Positions 1-5,218 of a stretch of 6,519 nucleotides of DNA are shown here, one piece after another (the first letter of the stretch is position 1; the number at the start of each line of letters is the position of its first letter). Under the pieces are notes generated by a model. That model did not search any database. It worked only from the letters and a program-made list of their open reading frames with translations, and had not been told where the DNA came from. The position numbers and the translations under genes are program-made. Origin of the DNA: an uncultured Clostridia bacterium (GTDB taxonomy: Bacteria > Bacillota_A > Clostridia > Peptostreptococcales > Anaerovoracaceae); contig CAMPCK010000053.1 of the NCBI GenBank assembly GCA_946645735.1, positions 1 to 6,519 on the forward strand. The letters run 5' to 3'.

Positions 1-1044
1 ATCACTGAATCCATCTTGGCTCGTTCCGAAAAGAACTACGCTACAACCGAACAGCTTGCAAAGGATGTAAGAAACAAACTTGGCGGCGAGACCGTAGGCG
101 TAGTCTTCCCTATCCTTTCCAGAAACAGATTTGCTATCTGTCTCCGCGGAATCGCTAAAGGCTGCAAGAAGGTCGTTTTGATGCTTAGCTATCCCAGCGA
201 CGAGGTCGGCAACCACCTGCTCGATATCGACAAGTTAGACGCTCAGGGTATCAACCCCTACACAGACGTTCTGACCCAGGAAGAGTTTGAGGGAATGTTC
301 GGCAAGTCAAAGCACACCTTCACTGACGTAGACTATGTTAACTACTACAAGGGACTTATCGAAGAAGAAGGCGCAGAAGCACAGATCATCTTCGCCAACA
401 ACCCCCGTAAGATCCTTGACTACACAGACAAAGTGCTCTGTGCGGACATCCACACAAGAAAGAGAACCAAGAGGCTCATCAAGGAAGCCGGCGGAGACAT
501 CGTACTGGGAATGGACGATCTTCTCACCGCTCCTGTTGACGGTTCAGGATACAACCCGGATTACGGTATCCTTGGTTCCAACAAGGCAACTGAAGATACC
601 ATCAAGCTCTTCCCCATCAACTGCCAGGAATTCGTAGAAGGCGTTCAGGCTGACATTAAGGAACTCACCGGCAAGACCATCGAAGTTATGGTTTACGGTG
701 ACGGCGCTTTCAAGGATCCCGTAGGCAAGATCTGGGAACTTGCAGACCCCGTAGTATCTCCCGGATACACCTCAGGCCTCATCGGACAGCCCAACGAGCT
801 TAAGCTTAAATATCTTGCTGACAACGATTTTGCTGACCTTAGAGGAGATGAACTCAAGGAAGCCATGATCAAGGCCATCCAGGAAAAGGATGCGAACCTC
901 AAGGGAACCATGGCAACAGAAGGAACCACACCGAGACAGCTTACTGACCTTCTCGGATCCCTCTGCGACCTTACATCCGGTTCCGGAGACAAGGGAACAC
1001 CTTTCATCTACATCCAGGGTTACTTCGATAACTACACAGACTAA
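1..1044 (+). CDS. Coenzyme F420-0:L-glutamate ligase-like protein (CofE/PF01996-type), 5'-truncated by window edge
   Basis: The reading frame is open from base 1 and ends at TAA 1042-1044, giving 347 visible residues. The first codons read ITESILARS, which matches the family's conserved ITES-type segment, so the TTG at 16 is not the start and the true start lies left of the window. Family members of this long type are, from memory, nearer 390 residues, so roughly 40-50 are missing. Visible landmarks are VGVVFPILSRNRF (32-44), a YGDGAFKDPVGKIWELADP block (232-250) and SPGYTSGLIGQPNELKLKYL (253-272). The archaeal enzyme adds glutamate to coenzyme F420-0 using GTP. Many Bacillota that carry this longer homologue are not known to make F420, so the real substrate here is uncertain. 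It is probably cytoplasmic, with no signal peptide or membrane segment visible. It converges on the gene at 1123-2796 and shares no operon with the hut genes. The family call is firm and the reaction is not. Confidence 0.85.
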   Translation: MTESILARSEKNYATTEQLAKDVRNKLGGETVGVVFPILSRNRFAICLRGIAKGCKKVVLMLSYPSDEVGNHLLDIDKLDAQGINPYTDVLTQEEFEGMFGKSKHTFTDVDYVNYYKGLIEEEGAEAQIIFANNPRKILDYTDKVLCADIHTRKRTKRLIKEAGGDIVLGMDDLLTAPVDGSGYNPDYGILGSNKATEDTIKLFPINCQEFVEGVQADIKELTGKTIEVMVYGDGAFKDPVGKIWELADPVVSPGYTSGLIGQPNELKLKYLADNDFADLRGDELKEAMIKAIQEKDANLKGTMATEGTTPRQLTDLLGSLCDLTSGSGDKGTPFIYIQGYFDNYTD

Positions 1045-1071
1045 ATATCTGAACAATTTAAGCCAATTAAA

Positions 1072-1118
1072 GACCCCGCCCGGCGCTGAGCTAAGCTCCG
1101 CTGAGCGGGGTTTGTTTT
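1072..1118. terminator. Hairpin terminator between convergent genes
   Basis: The 5' arm ACCCCGC (1073-1079) pairs with GCGGGGT (1105-1111). An inner stem, GCTGAGC with GCTCCGC (1085-1091 with 1095-1101, one mismatch), has a TAA loop. On the plus strand the stem runs straight into TTTGTTTT, a good Rho-independent tail for the CofE-like gene, whose stop is 28 bp upstream. Read on the minus strand it is followed by the weaker tail CTTTAATT and could also end the gene that stops at 1123. It is therefore probably bidirectional, with the plus direction stronger. Confidence 0.85.
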
Positions 1119-1122
1119 ATGT

Positions 1123-2796
1123 TTATGCTGCCTCGGTTCCGCAGATCACAAATCTTGCACTCACGTCATCGCTGCCTTCCACGTCATCCCACTGTTCGTC
1201 GTCACCTCCGTAAATGACCAGTTTAAGGTTTCCGGATCCAAAAGCGTCTTCTCCCAGAGAAACCAGAGATTCCGGCAGATAGATAACTTTGAGATTCGGC
1301 TTATTGAAGAAAGCGTTGTTTTCGATATATTTCAGAGATTCCGGAAGTCTCACGGACCTGAGCTGGCTCTCAGGAGCGTAGTTTCCATAGAAGATGGGTG
1401 TGTCGGGGACATGCATGAAACGTTTACCTATGCTGGTCACTCCGTCTCCCACGTATATCTTTTCAATATCACTTCTGTATGCATACCATGGAACAGTTCG
1501 CTTGTTGTTGCCTATCCAGTTCTTCATCTCGCCGTCACTGCCGGATCTCAGGGGATTCACACCAACGTTCAGAGTTTTATTCCCATACTGATATGCATAG
1601 ATAAGATTCCTTCCGCCATTGGGGGCAGAGCCGCAGTATCCTATGATCACGTGGCCGGCTTCCGGATCAGATACTTCCGTAAGCGCACCTTTCTCAAAGG
1701 TGTAATCCACGTTTCCTATTCTTACGGTGGTGGATTTTCCCTTTCCTTTGTCAAAGAGATATGTATCCCCGTTTATTGTATAGAATCCTGTCTGTCCCTT
1801 GCCGTCTATTTCATAGGTGTATTTGCCGCCTTCTTTTCCCTCGAAAACTGCCCATTCGTTTGCCATGGAAACCGTGGGCGATCCTGTTTTGGTTTTCCTT
1901 TCGCCGTCGTTGTTGTCAACGACGAGAAGGGACGCTGAAACGCTTCTTTCTATTCCGTCTCCGGGAACGTTTCTGAATACAAGTTCAGAATCTTCCGCCC
2001 TCTTTGTAAGGAAGGATGCACTTCCGCCTCCGTCCAGGTTAATGGCTTTGACACATCCCTGCTGAAGCATGATGCTGGCCAGTTCATAAGGTACGGTTCC
2101 GGGAGTTTCCGGCACCCTGCCCTCAACATTCACGAGGACTACAGTGCCGTCAGGGCAGATGCCGATGCTCTGTCTGGGCTCTCTCAGGCCTCCTTCTTCA
2201 ACGACGATCTCACCGTTATTTACAAGATATCCGGATCCTCCTATGGCCTCCACAACTCCGTCAGTGCTGGCACCGGGATCCCTTATTTCGACACTTCCGT
2301 CCTTAAGCACCGCAAAGAAGGGTTCTTTTTTTGACGTGTATATTTTATTGCCTTCCATGATCAGGTTGCCTGCGGGAACTCCGTCTCTGCTGTAGAAATC
2401 TCCGTTGGTTGCAGCGATTACTATTCCTTTAGTGTCCTCAGCCTGATCATAAGCCTCCGCCTGAACTCTGAGATATTCATATCCCGCGTTCTTGGAGCTC
2501 CACTTCTTGGCTTTGGCCTTGCGTGTCTCTTTGGTGCTTCCTTCGCTGTAATAGCCTTTGTAGGATGCCTTGAAAGATGCATTGGCTCCGTTCTGGACTC
2601 TTAATATATGAACCCTGAGATTTCGCTTGGTGCCATCAGTCACATATACAGTTGACTCTGTAACACCGGACATGACCTCATAATCCTCACGGCCGGTCTC
2701 TGATACCGCATCAGCCTGAATGCAGGAAAATGCAGTAAAGCATACAAAGAATGCAAGGGTTATAATTATATGTTTAAAGGTGGTTCTTAATTCCAT
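1123..2796 (-). CDS. Secreted phosphodiester glycosidase (NAGPA/DUF2233 family) with C-terminal BspA-type leucine-rich repeats
   Basis: This 557-residue protein is predicted to be exported. The start is set at the ATG 2794-2796 because AAGGAG lies 5 bp before it; an in-frame ATG six codons upstream (2814) lacks such a site. Residues 1-30 form a signal peptide, with charged MELRTTFKH, a hydrophobic core and a likely cleavage after ADA. Cys25 lacks a proper lipobox. Residues ~125-295 are the phosphodiester glycosidase domain, seen in ATNGDFY (129-135), PRQSIGICPDGTVVLVNVEGR-like residues around 208-227 and INLDGGGSASF (252-262). Residues ~315-380 carry aromatic, Gly-rich segments (GFYTINGDTYLFD) that resemble wall- or glucan-binding repeats. 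Residues ~385-557 match the clostridial LRR_5 linker (PWYAYRSDIEKIYVGDGVTSIG at ~436-457), then repeats such as LPESLKYIENNAF and LPESLVSLGEDAF, and a terminal W-D-D-V. In mammals the family uncovers mannose-6-phosphate; bacterial members are thought to act on glycan phosphodiesters or sugar linkages. The substrate is unknown here. It is likely a single-gene unit. Confidence 0.87.
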   Translation of the reverse strand: MELRTTFKHIIITLAFFVCFTAFSCIQADAVSETGREDYEVMSGVTESTVYVTDGTKRNLRVHILRVQNGANASFKASYKGYYSEGSTKETRKAKAKKWSSKNAGYEYLRVQAEAYDQAEDTKGIVIAATNGDFYSRDGVPAGNLIMEGNKIYTSKKEPFFAVLKDGSVEIRDPGASTDGVVEAIGGSGYLVNNGEIVVEEGGLREPRQSIGICPDGTVVLVNVEGRVPETPGTVPYELASIMLQQGCVKAINLDGGGSASFLTKRAEDSELVFRNVPGDGIERSVSASLLVVDNNDGERKTKTGSPTVSMANEWAVFEGKEGGKYTYEIDGKGQTGFYTINGDTYLFDKGKGKSTTVRIGNVDYTFEKGALTEVSDPEAGHVIIGYCGSAPNGGRNLIYAYQYGNKTLNVGVNPLRSGSDGEMKNWIGNNKRTVPWYAYRSDIEKIYVGDGVTSIGKRFMHVPDTPIFYGNYAPESQLRSVRLPESLKYIENNAFFNKPNLKVIYLPESLVSLGEDAFGSGNLKLVIYGGDDEQWDDVEGSDDVSARFVICGTEAA

Positions 2797-2801
2797 ATCT
2801 T

Positions 2802-2806
2802 CTCCT
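2802..2806 (-). promoter_or_regulatory. Ribosome binding site that fixes the start of the NAGPA-LRR gene
   Basis: The minus strand reads AAAGGAGAAGATATG, with AGGAG 5 bp before the ATG at 2796. The alternative upstream ATG (2814) has no purine-rich site at a usable distance, and starting there would place this ribosome site inside the coding region. The start at 2796 also gives a cleaner signal peptide. Confidence 0.85.
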
Positions 2807-2832
2807 TTTTGCAAGAGGCATACTTTGCTTAT

Positions 2833-2861
2833 ATTATATCAAATAAACACTATATGTGCAA
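2833..2861 (-). promoter_or_regulatory. Sigma-A-type promoter of the NAGPA-LRR gene
   Basis: On the minus strand there is a perfect TATAAT (2838-2833), a 17-bp spacer and TTGCAC (2861-2856) as the -35 element, which matches TTGACA at three of six positions. Transcription would begin near 2826, leaving a leader of about 30 bases before the ATG at 2796. The region is AT-rich and lies directly behind the terminator of the preceding gntR gene, so the downstream gene has its own start point. This is a sequence-based prediction only. Confidence 0.75.
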
Positions 2862-2883
2862 CTTAAAGGATAACGTTACACAA

Positions 2884-2916
2884 TATATAAACAAGACCCC
2901 GGAAGGATCCGGGGTC
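2884..2916 (-). terminator. Rho-independent terminator of the hut-gntR operon
   Basis: A perfect 8-bp stem pairs GACCCCGG (2895-2902) with CCGGGGTC (2909-2916) around a 6-base loop. On the minus strand it is followed by TTGTTTATAT, a reasonable U-rich tail. It begins only 11 bases after the gntR stop codon (2928-2930), so it is best read as the end of the operon. On the plus strand the stem is followed by CACTCTTTTTTT, so it could also stop transcription coming from the left. Confidence 0.85.
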
Positions 2917-2927
2917 TCACTCTTTTT

Positions 2928-3593
2928 TTATTTCAGATTCCAGACTGATTCTGTCCTTTCCCTGGAGGCTCTCAGATGCTCTCTGATGGCCTTAAGGCAA
3001 AGGTCCTTGTCTCTTGCTTTGACGGCTTCAAGTATTACTCTGTGCTCCTCCTGGATACTGTCCAGGAAGGATTCATCATAAAATACACTCTTTCTGGTCT
3101 TGTCCAGATAACCCTTGTAGGACCTCAGAACCTGAGCCAGAAATCTGCTCCTGGAGGAATTGTAGATTATATCGTGGAAGGTGCTGTTCATCTCAAGGAT
3201 CTTCTGGGCGTCGCGCTTCTTGGTGTAGAACTCCATGAGTTCGCACTGTTCCTCGAGCTTGTCGATCTCCTCGTCTGTGATTCTCTCACAGGCCCAGGTC
3301 ATGGCAAGCTCCTCCAAAGCCTCACGCACCATATAGATATCAGATACATCGCGCTTGGTAAAGCCCTTGGCATAGCAGCCGCGGTTGGGAAGATAATCAA
3401 GCAGTCCTTCTTCTTCAAGGGTCTTGAAGGCTTCTCTGATGGGCGTACGGCTGACGCTCAGTTCAGTGGCAATGGAGCTTTCCTTGATCTTCTCTCCTAT
3501 CTGATATTCTCCCTTTAAGATTCGCTCTCTCACGATATCAGCAATCTCATTGGTCAGAGTATTTTCAGTTTGTCCTTCTTTTCTGCCGGTCAT
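2928..3593 (-). CDS. GntR-family transcriptional regulator, FadR/FCD subfamily
   Basis: This 221-residue protein is a typical length for the FCD group. Residues ~12-77 are the GntR winged helix-turn-helix, with the classic stretch ELSVSRTPIREAFKTLEEEG (44-63) and the wing around LPNRGCYAKG. Residues ~84-212 are the all-helical FCD effector domain. Three of the usual metal-binding residues are present as His140, His184 and His206; the fourth position, normally Asp four residues before the first His, is Asn136. The gene is the last of the hut operon, 16 bp after ftcD, so it most likely senses a histidine-pathway intermediate and controls the operon, possibly including its own synthesis. This is inferred from position alone. 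FCD regulators often bind carboxylic acids, which suits urocanate, imidazolonepropionate or formiminoglutamate. The start is constrained by an in-frame TGA 6 bp upstream, and the ribosome site is poor (GGA 11 bp before ATG). It is not the UTRA-type HutC of Proteobacteria. Confidence 0.92.
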   Translation of the reverse strand: MTGRKEGQTENTLTNEIADIVRERILKGEYQIGEKIKESSIATELSVSRTPIREAFKTLEEEGLLDYLPNRGCYAKGFTKRDVSDIYMVREALEELAMTWACERITDEEIDKLEEQCELMEFYTKKRDAQKILEMNSTFHDIIYNSSRSRFLAQVLRSYKGYLDKTRKSVFYDESFLDSIQEEHRVILEAVKARDKDLCLKAIREHLRASRERTESVWNLK

Positions 3594-3609
3594 TGTCTGT
3601 CACATCCAA

Positions 3610-4518
3610 TTAGATAATATGATTTTCGAGTACCTGTTTGGCGAAGTCGAAATCGTTGAGCTGCATGTAGTATTCTGCGCAGTCTGTAAGAGCCTTCATG
3701 GGGCAGAGTCCTACGATCTCGCACTTGGTGATATGAACTCCGTATCTTGCAGCTTCGGACTTAACTGTCTCAACTACTCTGTAAAGAGGAGTCTGCTGAT
3801 AGTTGGTCATGTTACAGGAAACCTGAGCATACTTCTTGCCAGTCTCTTCATCTTCGATTTCAAAGCCCATGGACTTCACGCACTTGAATCCGCCGTCCTT
3901 TTCTCTGATGATCTTGGCAATGTTCTTTGCAATCTGAACATCGTCTGTGTCAAGGTCAAGGTTGAAAGCTACCAGAGGCGGTCTTGCTCCTACTGCCATA
4001 ACGCCGGCTGTAGGGTGGATTCTTCTTCCGCCGAAATCAGGTTCCCAGTCAGGCTGCTGAACCTTTTCTGCCATGCCTTCGAACTGTCCTTTACGGATGG
4101 TTACAAGGTTCTGTCTTTCAGGACGTGTAGCGCTCTGCTCATAGAGGAATACGGGAACGCCTGCTTCGTCAGCGATTCTCTTACCTACTCTCTTGGAGAG
4201 CTCGATGCAGTCCTCAGTTGTGCAGTCCTTGATGGGAAGGAAAGGCATAACGTCTACTGCTCCCATTCTGGGATGCTCGCCTGTGTGGTGGTTGAGGTCG
4301 ATGAGCTCAGCTGCTTTCTTTACGAGCTTAACTGATGCTTCTTCAACTGCCTCTGCGTTTCCGATATAGGTGATAACGCTTCTGTTGTGGCTTTCGTCTG
4401 AAGAATAGTCAAGGAGTGTGCATCCGGGAGTGTTTCTGATCTGGTCTACACATGCTTCGATGACTTCTTTGTCTCTTCCGTTGGAAATGTTGGGAATTGA
4501 TTCAATGATCTGTGCCAT
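3610..4518 (-). CDS. ftcD: Glutamate formimidoyltransferase (EC 2.1.2.5)
   Basis: It transfers the formimino group of N-formimino-L-glutamate to tetrahydrofolate, giving glutamate and 5-formimino-THF, the last carbon-nitrogen step of this histidine pathway. The 302 residues match a stand-alone transferase, which corresponds to the N-terminal part of the fused mammalian FTCD enzyme. The N-terminal domain shows ESIPNISNGR (6-15), DESHNRSVIT (41-50) and GEHPRMGAVDVMPFLP (80-95), where His82 sits at the position of the mammalian catalytic histidine. The C-terminal domain begins around GGRRIHPTAGVMAVGARPP (163-181) and continues with NLDLDT. The ATG at 4516-4518 is preceded by AAGGAG six bases upstream. 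It follows fchA by 44 bp and precedes gntR by 16 bp, and all are co-directional, so they are almost certainly co-transcribed. The protein is cytoplasmic. No damage or missing key residue is seen. Confidence 0.97.
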   Translation of the reverse strand: MAQIIESIPNISNGRDKEVIEACVDQIRNTPGCTLLDYSSDESHNRSVITYIGNAEAVEEASVKLVKKAAELIDLNHHTGEHPRMGAVDVMPFLPIKDCTTEDCIELSKRVGKRIADEAGVPVFLYEQSATRPERQNLVTIRKGQFEGMAEKVQQPDWEPDFGGRRIHPTAGVMAVGARPPLVAFNLDLDTDDVQIAKNIAKIIREKDGGFKCVKSMGFEIEDEETGKKYAQVSCNMTNYQQTPLYRVVETVKSEAARYGVHITKCEIVGLCPMKALTDCAEYYMQLNDFDFAKQVLENHII

Positions 4519-4532
4519 GTTTTTCTCCTTAT

Positions 4533-4561
4533 ATTATATGATTTGATTTCTCAAAAAATGA
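4533..4561 (-). promoter_or_regulatory. Possible weak internal promoter before ftcD
   Basis: The 44-bp gap between fchA and ftcD is AT-rich and contains a perfect TATAAT on the minus strand (4538-4533). At a 17-bp spacing the -35 position reads TCATTT, a poor match, so activity is doubtful. TATAAT also lies only a few bases before the AAGGAG ribosome site (4530-4525), which would give an almost leaderless transcript. It may simply be AT-rich spacer. Confidence 0.25.
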
Positions 4562-4562
4562 C

Positions 4563-5186
4563 TTACAGTGATTTTTCGATGTCGCCGTAGATTTCTGCTG
4601 CGATCTCTTCTGCTTCCTTGAGCATGTCTTCAGCCTTGGCAAACTTGGCCTGGAGTTCTTCGTCCTTTACTCCGGGAAGATTGATCTTAACGTTCAGCCA
4701 TGCTCCTCTTGCCCCTGTAAGGAAGCTTAAGGCTGCTACTCCGAAATCGGATGCTGCGTTCTGGTTGAACTTGCCTGCCATGACCTTCATGGCCTTTAAT
4801 CCCTGAAGGCTGAGCTCTACAGTGTGGTAAGGAACCTCTGTTGCTCCTACGTTTGCTGCACGGATAGCCTTGGATCTTTCAGCCTTGAGTTCATCTGTAT
4901 CCTTGGGCATCTTGTATGCTGCTGAAACCTTCATGAAAGCATCTGTATCGTTGTCAATGCCTGCATAGAGTTCCTTGTAGAGACCCTGCATAACAGCCTT
5001 TGTGGCCTTGCATACTTCTTCATATTCAGCATACTTTTCCTTGCCGATGGTAAGGTCTGCTACCATGGATACCAGGGCGCATGCCTGGGTTGAGCTTAAA
5101 GCTGCAACTGATCCGCCGCCGGGAGCAGGTGCATCGCTCATAACGGTTTCAAGATAACCTGTAACGGTCATATCTACTAATTTCAT
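4563..5186 (-). CDS. fchA: Formimidoyltetrahydrofolate cyclodeaminase / methenyl-THF cyclohydrolase family protein
   Basis: It is predicted to convert 5-formimino-THF to 5,10-methenyl-THF with release of ammonia (EC 4.3.1.4), completing the step after FtcD. The 207 residues are typical of the small helical FTCD_C-type family. Visible signatures are PAPGGGSVAAL (20-30), the acidic DNDTDAF (78-84), YKMPKDT (91-97), ATEVPYHTVE (115-124) and NAASDFGVAAL (143-153). The same family includes FchA methenyl-THF cyclohydrolase (EC 3.5.4.9) from purine-fermenting and acetogenic clostridia, and sequence alone does not separate the two. The location between hutI and ftcD favours the cyclodeaminase role, so the symbol is a family label. 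The ATG at 5184-5186 has an AAAGGAAA site about 11 bp upstream, a little distant. It lies 32 bp after hutI and 44 bp before ftcD in the same transcript. Cytoplasmic, with no defects seen. Confidence 0.9.
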   Translation of the reverse strand: MKLVDMTVTGYLETVMSDAPAPGGGSVAALSSTQACALVSMVADLTIGKEKYAEYEEVCKATKAVMQGLYKELYAGIDNDTDAFMKVSAAYKMPKDTDELKAERSKAIRAANVGATEVPYHTVELSLQGLKAMKVMAGKFNQNAASDFGVAALSFLTGARGAWLNVKINLPGVKDEELQAKFAKAEDMLKEAEEIAAEIYGDIEKSL

Positions 5187-5218
5187 TTTATATATTTCCT
5201 TTCATTGAAGCTTAACGC

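Noticed and set aside
16..1044. TTG at 16 as the start of the CofE-like gene
   Set aside because: The frame is open from base 1 and the residues before the TTG (ITESI) fit the conserved family segment, so the gene simply continues left of the window.
1085..1106. Short direct repeat GCTGAGC within the terminator region as a possible mobile-element or attachment site
   Set aside because: Both copies are only 7 bases, lie within or beside the hairpin arms and are explained by the terminator's inverted symmetry. There is no flanking element.
1123..2814. Longer 563-residue form of the NAGPA-LRR protein starting at 2814
   Set aside because: A strong AGGAG lies 5 bp before the second ATG (2796), and the longer form would translate through that ribosome site without one of its own.
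2829..2839. Shared CTTATATTATAT string before the NAGPA-LRR gene and before ftcD as a regulatory box
   Set aside because: In both places it overlaps a TATAAT-like AT-rich stretch, and two copies of a low-complexity string are not evidence of a common regulator.
2976..3518. Plus-strand open frame of 180 codons opposite gntR
   Set aside because: It lies wholly inside the antisense of the GntR/FCD gene, whose domains are unmistakable, and has no independent support.
3550..4335. Long plus-strand open frame of 261 codons opposite ftcD and gntR
   Set aside because: It is fully antisense to the clear ftcD gene and the gntR start, resembles no family I recognise and has no convincing ribosome site. 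It is a shadow frame.
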